Assembly: GCF_015207255.1 (NCBI RefSeq)
Contig: NZ_JADEXG010000047.1
Coordinates: 1-43,214, forward strand
DNA: 43,214 nt
From: Vasconcelosia minhoensis LEGE 07310
Lineage (GTDB): Bacteria > Cyanobacteriota > Cyanobacteriia > Phormidesmidales > Phormidesmidaceae
Reading direction: 5' to 3'
The position numbers and the translations under genes are program-made. This document shows positions 15,568-21,934 of this stretch, one piece after another. How positions within the stretch are numbered: position 1 is the first letter of the stretch; every line of letters starts with the position of its first letter. Below the pieces are notes generated by a model. The model was not told where the DNA came from and made no database searches. It worked only from the letters and a program-made list of their open reading frames with translations.

Positions 15568-16128
15568 TCAAAAACGAGAGGGGATAACACCGAACCGCAG
15601 CCTTGAATAGCTGCCGCACAGATCCGCCGAGGCTTCAGCATATGCCTGCTTAAGTTCGTTGATATCGAGCTTTTTCATTTTTAGCATTGCCGTCGTGACG
15701 TTTTGCTATTTTTCAACACTGGCGTCATTGAGCATTTCGATTAGCACGCTGGAAATGATTTGCCATGAGACGCCATATTTGTCCTTGAGCCAGCCACATT
15801 GTTGCGCTGTCTCATCCCCTCCCTTAGAGAGCTGCTCCCAGTAATAATCTATATCTTCCTGCGTCTCGCAGTTGACCTCAAATGAAATAGCCTCGTTGAA
15901 TTTGAAGCTTGAACCACCATTGAGCGCTGTAAAGGTCTGCCCATTGAGTTCAAAGGCTACGGTCATGACCGTTCCTGCTGGTTTACCGTGAATCTCATAT
16001 CCAGCTTCCCCATACCGAGACATACGGACAATCTTAGAATTTCTAAAAATTCCCGTATAAAATTCAGCAGCCTCTTCGGCCTGATCATCAAACCACAGAC
16101 ATGGCGTAATCGCATGAATATTTTGCAT
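15568..16128 (-). pseudogene. PhnB-like VOC gene interrupted by an in-frame amber codon
   Basis: The first 140 residues (MQNIHAITPCLWFDDQAEEA to DASVEK, 15706-16128) form a PhnB-type VOC domain. A TAG at 15706-15708 interrupts it. In the same frame translation would continue as QNVTTAMLKMKKLDINELKQ, the usual C-terminal helix of this PhnB branch, and end at TGA 15568. So the gene has a nonsense mutation or depends on readthrough; the domain before the stop is nearly complete and may still fold. A GGGAG Shine-Dalgarno site precedes the ATG. Confidence 0.65.
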
Positions 16129-16217
16129 GGTGCTTCTCCCGAGTAAGTTTTGGTCAGGTTTAGGTCTCTAGCTTCGATTCAGTTGAAATATGAGCTTTAA
16201 AGGACTAACGGTGGTAC

Positions 16218-16715
16218 TCAATAGCGAAGTGTGAGAGAAAACACTGCTGCTGAGGCCAGTGCGGCTATCGTCCGAACGTGGTTCCAGGCTGTCCAATTAG
16301 TGAGGTAGCGAGACCATAGGATAGCACCCTCAGTACTATTGGGTTTGACAACTGCCAGCGCATCATTCAGCGGTACATTACCCACGATCGTCACCAGGAA
16401 GGTGCCAATGAGATAGAGCAGGCTGCCGAGGAGCAGATAGGGAGCCCCTGGCTGGTGCCACTTGAGCACAGAGGCGATCGCCAAAAAGACGCAAAGCGCC
16501 GCTGTGCCCATAAACGTTAGCATGAACCCCGGATTAATCACCGTGATATTGATTGACTGCATCGCAGCGATTCCCTCAGGTGGCTGAAGGCGGCCCAGGG
16601 CACTCATCACAAAGGATGAGAAGGCGAAGAAGACACCCGCAACTAGACCGCAGCCTAGTGCCGAGAGAAGTTTCAATGTGAAGTAGGACTGTTGTGAAAT
16701 TAAGTGTTTCACCAT
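16218..16715 (-). CDS. DUF1772 (anthrone-oxygenase-like) membrane protein
   Basis: 165 residues with four hydrophobic segments (about 14-36, 55-82, 92-110 and 142-162). 'GCGLVAGVFFAFSSFVMSALGRL' and 'INITVINPGFMLTFMGTA' are typical of the DUF1772/anthrone-oxygenase-like family, distinct from the DUF1772-like protein at 5758. 'GNVPLNDAL' is the family's conserved NVPLN motif. Its ATG is 4 bp after the stop of the azoR mini-ORF, whose last codons provide the GGAGG site, so translation is probably coupled. Function unknown. Confidence 0.8.
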   Translation of the reverse strand: MVKHLISQQSYFTLKLLSALGCGLVAGVFFAFSSFVMSALGRLQPPEGIAAMQSINITVINPGFMLTFMGTAALCVFLAIASVLKWHQPGAPYLLLGSLLYLIGTFLVTIVGNVPLNDALAVVKPNSTEGAILWSRYLTNWTAWNHVRTIAALASAAVFSLTLRY

Positions 16716-16719
16716 TAGC

Positions 16720-16776
16720 TTAACCTCCGGTTAGCTGAGCAATTTTGGTCTGAGCAGAGGCGATTGATTGTGCCAT
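16720..16776 (-). pseudogene. internally deleted azoR, 18-codon mini-ORF leader
   Basis: ATG GCA at 16776 is followed by codons giving MAQSIASAQTKIAQLTGG and TAA. The start and upstream sequence match azoR (8822), and the rest matches azoR's C-terminal 'VESIAKARIKIAEL', so nearly the whole coding sequence has been deleted in frame. The residual ORF ends in ACCGGAGGTTAA, giving the downstream DUF1772 gene its Shine-Dalgarno site. Confidence 0.6.
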
Positions 16777-16816
16777 AGTTTCTCGTTAACCACTCTCCTA
16801 GATTAGGAAAACATCT

Positions 16817-16865
16817 CATGCTCAGCTATCTAATTCCTGTGAAACTATTAAAATCTTGCTGTCAG
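16817..16865. promoter_or_regulatory. duplicated azoR-type control region
   Basis: Matches 8871-8920 (CATGCTCAGCTATCTAATTC...AAAATCTTGCTGTC). Here it is upstream of the azoR relic and the DUF1772 gene, downstream of the SnoaL-like gene. Retention of this non-coding block, while the azoR coding part was deleted, suggests it still acts as a promoter/operator, possibly for the AraC regulator at 9093. Confidence 0.4.
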
Positions 16866-16885
16866 TTTTGGCTGAAGCAGCCTTT

Positions 16886-17320
16886 TCAGATTCGTTCAGG
16901 TGGCATAAAGGGGATGGAGCAATGCTCATGGATGATCTGCCATCTGCCCTGACTCCGATAGTAGCTAGCGGTGATCCGAAACTCCATCTGCGCCGCCGGA
17001 TGCTCTGACTCGATGCCTGTGAAGTGGAAGGTCCAGTGCGCGATCGCGAGGTCGCCGCTAACGTTGATGTTGAGATCTTGCATCTCCGTCCCGGAGGAAG
17101 CTGGCATACAGGGTAAGCACGCCTCCCACATCCGCCGCCAGGCATCGGCCCCAATGATTTGAAAGGGCGGTTTGACATCGAAGGCAACTACATTTGGGGC
17201 GTAGTGAGCCATGATTTTGTCCACATCTTTGGCCCGGATGGCATTGGCCTGATCGGTAATGAGCTGACGAATCTGAACTTCGTCACAGGTTTGGGTGGTT
17301 GTTATAGGGGTAGTTGTCAT
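16886..17320 (-). CDS. SnoaL-like / DUF4440-type nuclear-transport-factor-2 fold protein
   Basis: 144 residues from the ATG at 17320 (GGAGATACCACT upstream); an in-frame start at 17398 adds an atypical leader. 'QIRQLITDQANAIRAKDVDKIMAHYAPNVVAFDVKPPFQIIG' is the classic SnoaL-like opening, with 'ASYYRSQGRWQIIHEHCS' at the end. These cone-shaped alpha+beta proteins act as isomerases, cyclases or binding proteins; the substrate is unknown. It follows the DUF1579 copy 2 gene and probably belongs to the operon of promoter 18510. Confidence 0.85.
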   Translation of the reverse strand: MTTTPITTTQTCDEVQIRQLITDQANAIRAKDVDKIMAHYAPNVVAFDVKPPFQIIGADAWRRMWEACLPCMPASSGTEMQDLNINVSGDLAIAHWTFHFTGIESEHPAAQMEFRITASYYRSQGRWQIIHEHCSIPFMPPERI

Positions 17321-17429
17321 AGTGGTATCTCCTGCGATTAGGGGCTTGCATTCAAATGAAATACCTATCAGGCAAGGAGCTTCTAGTAGGTTGAGCAACC
17401 TGATGGGTACATCGTTAACTTGAGAATCC

Positions 17430-17945
17430 TTACTGTTTCTGCCAATAGTGCGCGGTCATGAACTGGTGCCATTGTCCGTCATCGCTCAGCACATGCGATG
17501 TCAGCACCCGATGATCTTCATTGATGAACTCGATGATGTCCTGGTACTTTGCCATCTTGCCTTCTTCAGTCATACTCGGTCCCTCGGCATTCAGCGTCAG
17601 TCTTGTTTGGGCTGTGTCTAGTTCGCCCTCGTAGATCCAGAGGTAGGACATCATTGAGACAATAAACGTGCCCACGAACCTCTGTTTCTGCGGATCATAG
17701 CCAAGGGTCATCATGGTTGTGGCGGTGTCGTTGCAGCCAGGCATCTCGCCCTGACCTTCGGCCAGAATCCAGAGTCCACCGAGCGATCTCACACTCTCAG
17801 TCCCCGTAGACTTCTCAGGAGTCTGATCCGGCCCCATCATCGCCTCAGTTTCATAGGTCCACTCGCCGACCAGCTTCTGTAGCCATTGGTGTTCATCCTG
17901 CGGTTCAGTTTTCATGGTTAACTCCTTCTGCGGTTCAGTTTTCAT
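17430..17945 (-). CDS. DUF1579 family protein (copy 2)
   Basis: 171 residues from the ATG at 17945, or 161 from a second ATG at 17915. The core matches copy 1 at 719-1234 (EHQWLQKLVGEWTYETEA, GLWxxAEGQGEMPGC, WHQFMTAHYW). A 30-bp tandem duplication spanning the AGGAGTTAA site, the ATG and the first codons gives two in-frame starts, each with its own ribosome site. It starts 31 bp after the PhnB copy 2 stop, so cotranscription is likely. Function unknown. Confidence 0.85.
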   Translation of the reverse strand: MKTEPQKELTMKTEPQDEHQWLQKLVGEWTYETEAMMGPDQTPEKSTGTESVRSLGGLWILAEGQGEMPGCNDTATTMMTLGYDPQKQRFVGTFIVSMMSYLWIYEGELDTAQTRLTLNAEGPSMTEEGKMAKYQDIIEFINEDHRVLTSHVLSDDGQWHQFMTAHYWQKQ

Positions 17946-17954
17946 GATTAACTC
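17895..17954. repeat. 30-bp tandem duplication of a ribosome site and start codon
   Basis: Two copies of the unit AGGAGTTAAYCATGAAAACT followed by GAACCGCAG and one base (A or G), back to back at the 5' end of the DUF1579 copy 2 gene. The unit is 30 bp, so the frame is preserved (ten codons, MKTEPQ repeated). Confidence 0.8.
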
Positions 17955-17976
17955 CTGTTGTGTGTTGGTTAAAGAA

Positions 17977-18399
17977 TTAGCTAGCCTGGTCGCAGTTAAC
18001 CATCCAGGGGATGCCAAACTGATCGACTAGCATGCCAAAGCGAGCAGCCCAGAAGGTCTCCTGGATTGGCATCTTGATAGTTCCGTTTTCTGCCAGGGCT
18101 TTAAAGACACGTTCTGCTTCTGCCGGACCGTCAATGCTGATCGAAATAGAGAAGCCTTTGGGTTCTTCATAGTACTCAGGCGGACTGTCAGAACCCATCA
18201 GCTCTCTATCGCCCACCGGCAAGCTGATGTGCATGACTTTATCACGCCATTCGGGGGAGACCTGACCGGCCATTGGGTCATCATCTGGCAACTCACCCCA
18301 TGACATCATCGCGTTGATTTTGCTGCCTAAACACTGCTCGTAGAACTTAAACGCGGCTTCGCACTGGCCATTAAAACTGAGATACGGATTCAGCTGCAT
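17977..18399 (-). CDS. PhnB-like VOC family protein (copy 2)
   Basis: 140 residues, about 92% identical by hand count to copy 1 (2105-2527). It starts MQLNPYLSFNGQCEAAFKFY and carries the same 'FGMLVDQFGIPWMVNC' end. This is the first gene after the ECF42-type promoter at 18510-18538, with a leader of about 110 nt, and is likely cotranscribed with DUF1579 and possibly the SnoaL-like gene. Role inferred only as stress-response VOC protein; no metal ligands or substrate were verified. Confidence 0.9.
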   Translation of the reverse strand: MQLNPYLSFNGQCEAAFKFYEQCLGSKINAMMSWGELPDDDPMAGQVSPEWRDKVMHISLPVGDRELMGSDSPPEYYEEPKGFSISISIDGPAEAERVFKALAENGTIKMPIQETFWAARFGMLVDQFGIPWMVNCDQAS

Positions 18400-18509
18400 T
18401 TTGTGCTCCTTGAATTAATGAGGATGAAATGAAATGCTCCAAAACTGGCTTTTAGCTATGGCGTGAAACGGTAGGGAAATAGAAAACAGCTATCCCCTGC
18501 TGCATGAAT

Positions 18510-18538
18510 TAGTCGAATTAAGGCTCACGAGATCGACA
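18510..18538 (-). promoter_or_regulatory. ECF42-type promoter for the PhnB-DUF1579 operon
   Basis: Minus strand: TGTCGA (18533-18538), 17-nt spacer with GCCTTAATT at its end, CGACTA (18510-18515). It lies 110 bp upstream of PhnB copy 2 and downstream of the YCII gene at 18611. Confidence 0.75.
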
Positions 18539-18610
18539 GGTTGGACTGATTTTCTCTGAAAAAGCTCGAAAAGCCGGTGGGAAGCGCCCGCTGAGCGATG
18601 TTGACGGCAG

Positions 18611-18970
18611 CTACTGCTCTGGTAGCAAGCCCTTCAGTTCTAGAATCGGGCGGATTTCGACGGTGCCTTTGCGGGCGGCGGGGATGCGTCCGGCGATCGC
18701 GATCGCGTCATCCAGATTCGCTGCGTCAACCAGAAAATAGCCGCCTAGCTGTTCCCGCGTTTCCGCGAACGGGCCATCGGTCACCAGCCGCTTACCGTCC
18801 CGAACCCGAACGCTGGTTGCGGTTGAAACGGGTTGAAGCGGTGAGGAGCCCAGGTATTGGCCGTTCGCGTTCAGCTTTTGGGTTAGCTCTATAGACTCTT
18901 TGTAGCAGTGCTTCTGCTCGCTCTCGGTCCAGGCATTTTCGTCACTGTAGATGAGCAACATGTATTTCAT
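18611..18970 (-). CDS. YCII/DGPF-domain protein
   Basis: 119 residues: MKYMLLIYSDENAW opens the first strand, and 'VTDGPFAETREQLGGYFLVDAANLDDAIAIAGRIPAARKG' carries the DGPF motif. It is the full-length relative of the shortened protein at 10261. The ATG follows GGAGACAAAGA. It is the last gene of the YCII-DUF899-YCII operon read from the promoter at 20191; the 26-bp gap after DUF899 supports this. Confidence 0.9.
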   Translation of the reverse strand: MKYMLLIYSDENAWTESEQKHCYKESIELTQKLNANGQYLGSSPLQPVSTATSVRVRDGKRLVTDGPFAETREQLGGYFLVDAANLDDAIAIAGRIPAARKGTVEIRPILELKGLLPEQ

Positions 18971-18996
18971 TCTTTGTCTCCTAAATTTGGCTAAAT

Positions 18997-19725
18997 CTAC
19001 CCATAGGTCGGCTGCTGCGGCCAGCCCGGCGGCGAGTCCTCAAAGTCCTCCTGCCGACCGTAGGGTGTCACATCGAGGAGGCTGTAAGCGTTGGTCAATC
19101 CTTCACAGCCTCGGGCATAGGTCGAATAGGTGTGAAAGACGTCGTCGTCGAGGCGGAAGAATACGCTCAGTCCATGACTTTCGCCTTTCATGAAATGTCC
19201 CTCTCCTTTACTCTCCAGTTCCGCTTTGCTGCGATAGTTGTACTGAACTGGGGCAACAGATTCGTCCAGAGAGACGTGGAAGTCGTAGTTGAAGTCGCTA
19301 CTAAAGGATGAAGCCCACGGCAGACTCCATCCCTGCTTGGCCTTGTATCGCTCAAGCTTTTCTAGCGGTGCCCGAGAAATGAGAACAAAAGTTGTGTCGC
19401 GGGCATTCAGCAGGGACAGGTCACCCAGCGCGTTCACAAGACCTGTGCAGCCTGAGCAGCCTATATCCCACGCGGGGTCGAACATGAAATGGTAGACGAG
19501 CAGCTGACGCCGACCCTCGAACAGGTCAAGCAGGTTTGTCTCACCGTTAGAACCCTCAAAGCTATAGTCCTTGTCTATCTTGACCATCGGCAGCCGACGA
19601 CGCCTGGCATTTACGCGATCGCGCTGCCGGGTCAGTTCCTTTTCCTCCGCCAGAAGTGCTTTTCGCTCGTTGAGCCAAGCTGCCTGCGATATAACCGGCG
19701 GATGCGCAATTGTGCTAGTTTTCAT
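18997..19725 (-). CDS. DUF899 family thioredoxin-like protein
   Basis: 242 residues. The N-terminal helix has '[34 protein letters not shown]', then '[36 protein letters not shown]', which places a CSGC cysteine pair in a thioredoxin-like position, as in DUF899. The C-terminus '[20 protein letters not shown]' is also typical. Probably redox-related, but the reaction is not established. It sits between two YCII genes with gaps under 30 bp, so they form one operon. Confidence 0.88.
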   Translation of the reverse strand: MKTSTIAHPPVISQAAWLNERKALLAEEKELTRQRDRVNARRRRLPMVKIDKDYSFEGSNGETNLLDLFEGRRQLLVYHFMFDPAWDIGCSGCTGLVNALGDLSLLNARDTTFVLISRAPLEKLERYKAKQGWSLPWASSFSSDFNYDFHVSLDESVAPVQYNYRSKAELESKGEGHFMKGESHGLSVFFRLDDDVFHTYSTYARGCEGLTNAYSLLDVTPYGRQEDFEDSPPGWPQQPTYG

Positions 19726-19754
19726 GATGATTTCTCCTAATTTAATCCAGGGAC

Positions 19755-20147
19755 TTAGTTTTGCTGGAGGCTCTTTTCGCGGTCTGCCACCAGCGCATTG
19801 ATTTCCTCATCCGCCGGGCGAATTTCAAAGGGGCCGCTGCGGACGCCCGGATGTTGGGACATTAGCTGAATCGCGTGGTTCAGGTCTCTGGCCTCAAGCA
19901 GTAGAATGCCACCCAGCTGTTCCTTAGTTTCGGCGTAGGGGCCATCCGTGACCGTGACCTTGCCATTGCGATATCGTATCGTCGCAGCATTGCGGAAACA
20001 TTGGAGGGCTTCCCCGCCGATGAAGTGTCCGCCCCGCCGCAGCTCGTCATCGTAGGCAAAGCATTCCTCCATCAGGGCAGTTTGCTCAGTTTTAGAGAGC
20101 CGATCCCACTGCGTTTCGTCAAAGTATCCCAGGCAGATAAATTTCAT
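19755..20147 (-). CDS. YCII/DGPF-domain protein, first gene of the sigma-linked operon
   Basis: 130 residues from the ATG at 20147 ([15 protein letters not shown]), preceded by TGGAGGTAACG. An upstream start at 20180 would overlap the promoter's start-site region, so 20147 is preferred. It carries '[46 protein letters not shown]' (DGPY variant of DGPF). It is 43 bp downstream of the ECF42-type promoter at 20191 and next to the sigma gene itself. Confidence 0.9.
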   Translation of the reverse strand: MKFICLGYFDETQWDRLSKTEQTALMEECFAYDDELRRGGHFIGGEALQCFRNAATIRYRNGKVTVTDGPYAETKEQLGGILLLEARDLNHAIQLMSQHPGVRSGPFEIRPADEEINALVADREKSLQQN

Positions 20148-20190
20148 CGTTACCTCCAGAATTTGATCTGAAATTGTCACCTTTGTTGAG

Positions 20191-20219
20191 TAGTCGTTCG
20201 GCGAGGCTGTAAATCGACA
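20191..20219 (-). promoter_or_regulatory. ECF42-type promoter for the YCII-DUF899-YCII operon
   Basis: Minus strand: TGTCGA (20214-20219), 17-nt spacer, CGACTA (20191-20196), lying between the sigma gene stop and the first YCII gene. It is the best candidate for the sigma factor's primary target. Confidence 0.8.
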
Positions 20220-20236
20220 GGCAAGAAAATACTTTT

Positions 20237-21481
20237 TTAGCCCAGTTCACGCAGACGTCTTTCAAGAAAGCGGCGCTCGGGTTCTTGCTTCACCAGGGCG
20301 AGCGCCCTTTGGTAGGATGCTTCGGCGTCAGCCGTTTTTTCCAACCGCCGACACAGATCGGCCCGCGCCGCGTGGGCCAGATGATAGTTGGCCAAATTAC
20401 CATCAGCCAGGATGGCGTCAATCAGCCGTAGTCCCGCTGCGGGACCGTCACGCATCGCCACGGCGACCGCCCGATTCAGGTCAATAATGGGAGAGTGCTC
20501 TATCTGCCCAAGCAGGGTGTATAGGGCCACAATCTGCGCCCAGTCAGTTGCAGCGGTGCTCGGAGCCTCGGCATGGACTGCCGCGATCGCACCCTGAAGC
20601 GTATAAGCGCCAATCCGCTGCGAAGCGAGCGCCTGCTGCACCAGTGCCCTCCCTTCAGATATCTGAGCCGGGTTCCAGAGCGATCGGTCCTGGTCTTCTA
20701 ACAGGATCAGATCGCCGGTTGACGTGGTACGAGCGTTGCGCCGCGATTCTTGCAGCAGCATCAGCGCCAGCAGACCCATCACCTCAGGTTCCGGCAATAG
20801 CGCCATGACCAGCCGTCCCAGGCGGATCGCTTCGCCTGAAAGATCGGCCCGCGTCAGCGATGCGCCAGAGGAGGCTGCATACCCTTCGTTAAAGACCAGA
20901 TAAATCACCTGGAGCACGGTATCTAACCGCTCTGGCAAATCGGTCCTAGACGGCACTTGATAGGGAATGCGCGCATCGCGGATTTTTGCTTTGGCCCGCA
21001 CAATCCGCTGCGCCAGCGTCGGGGGAGCGACCAGGAAAGCGCTGGCAATTGCCTCCGTCTTGAGCCCGCAGACCTCCCGCAGCGTCAGCGCGATCTGAGC
21101 GTCCTGCGGCAGGGCGGGGTGGCAGCAGGTAAAGATCAGACGCAGGCGATCGTCTTCAACGTTCTCATCATCTTTCACCTCAATGCCGCTGCTGTCGAGC
21201 CGCTGCCCAAGTTCCGCCAGGGACACATCAAAGCGGGTCCGACGACGAATCGCATCAATGGCTTTGAATCGGCCCACTGAAACAAGCCAGGTTCGCGGGT
21301 TGGCGGGCATGCCCTCACCGGGCCATTTTTCCGCAGCCACCGCAAAGGCTTCGTGCATTGCCTCTTCCGCCAGGTCGAAGTCACCAAGCAGGCGAATCAG
21401 GGTGGCAAAAACACGACGCGACTCGGAGCGGTAGATATGGTCTACCTGCTTCCGCATCTGATTAACCTTAGTCTCTTGCAT
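20237..21481 (-). CDS. ECF42-type RNA polymerase sigma factor with TPR-like C-terminal extension
   Basis: 414 residues. Sigma region 2 is about residues 10-80 ('[33 protein letters not shown]'); region 4 is about 120-180 with the recognition helix '[33 protein letters not shown]'. The remaining ~230 residues form the long helical extension with '[13 protein letters not shown]', '[26 protein letters not shown]' (TPR-like), characteristic of the ECF42 (SigJ-like) group. That group has no anti-sigma factor nearby and its targets are DGPF/YCII genes. The extension is thought to control its activity. No copy of its own promoter motif is seen ahead of the sigma gene. Confidence 0.9.
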   Translation of the reverse strand: MQETKVNQMRKQVDHIYRSESRRVFATLIRLLGDFDLAEEAMHEAFAVAAEKWPGEGMPANPRTWLVSVGRFKAIDAIRRRTRFDVSLAELGQRLDSSGIEVKDDENVEDDRLRLIFTCCHPALPQDAQIALTLREVCGLKTEAIASAFLVAPPTLAQRIVRAKAKIRDARIPYQVPSRTDLPERLDTVLQVIYLVFNEGYAASSGASLTRADLSGEAIRLGRLVMALLPEPEVMGLLALMLLQESRRNARTTSTGDLILLEDQDRSLWNPAQISEGRALVQQALASQRIGAYTLQGAIAAVHAEAPSTAATDWAQIVALYTLLGQIEHSPIIDLNRAVAVAMRDGPAAGLRLIDAILADGNLANYHLAHAARADLCRRLEKTADAEASYQRALALVKQEPERRFLERRLRELG

Positions 21482-21934
21482 TGATCGATCTGCCTCTAAA
21501 GCATCTCTGTCCCACGGGTTTGGGTGCGCGATCTGATAAAGAAAAACCGTATACCGAATGCACAGTAGTTCAAATATACTTATTCGGGCTAAGTTTGCTC
21601 ACTAACGAAATCTATCTTAAGGAAAGCCCGCTTCGCCTTGAATCCGGCCTCCCCCAGAATTGGGGGATTGAGGGGGCGTCAACATTTAGAAAATAACTTG
21701 GATCACCTACTGATCACAGGCTTCAAGAAACTTTCTCCCAAGAGGACTGCCAGTATGCCACAAGTTATCATGAGGGCCGCTCGTATTTCTTCGTGTGCCA
21801 TGGGAGATACCGATGAAATCATTTAATTCAGTATGGCGTGTTCATCTTCATCGGTCACTAGCCGAAAGGATAGGCGGAGGGCGACTCTATTATGTACCCT
21901 ACAGATAAGGATTCGTGCAGACGTTCGACTCGAC
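21482..21934. other. 453-bp divergent gap between sigma gene and LuxR regulator
   Basis: Holds the second copy of the dispersed repeat (21657-21710) and short frames without recognisable features. No ECF42-type promoter is seen here. No gene is supported. Confidence 0.4.
21657..21710. repeat. dispersed repeat, copy B, with adjacent hairpin
   Basis: Related to 7339-7391. A perfect 6-bp stem CCCCCA (21651-21656) / TGGGGG (21661-21666) with a 4-nt loop lies at its left side. It resembles ends of degraded insertion elements; a transcription terminator is less likely because no T run follows. Confidence 0.4.

Noticed and set aside
21482..21600. An autoregulatory ECF42 promoter for the sigma gene
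   Set aside because: No TGTCGA-N17-CGAC on the minus strand was found upstream of its start.
21651..21666. CCCCCA/TGGGGG hairpin as a transcription terminator
   Set aside because: No T run follows on either strand and the sequence is part of a dispersed repeat.
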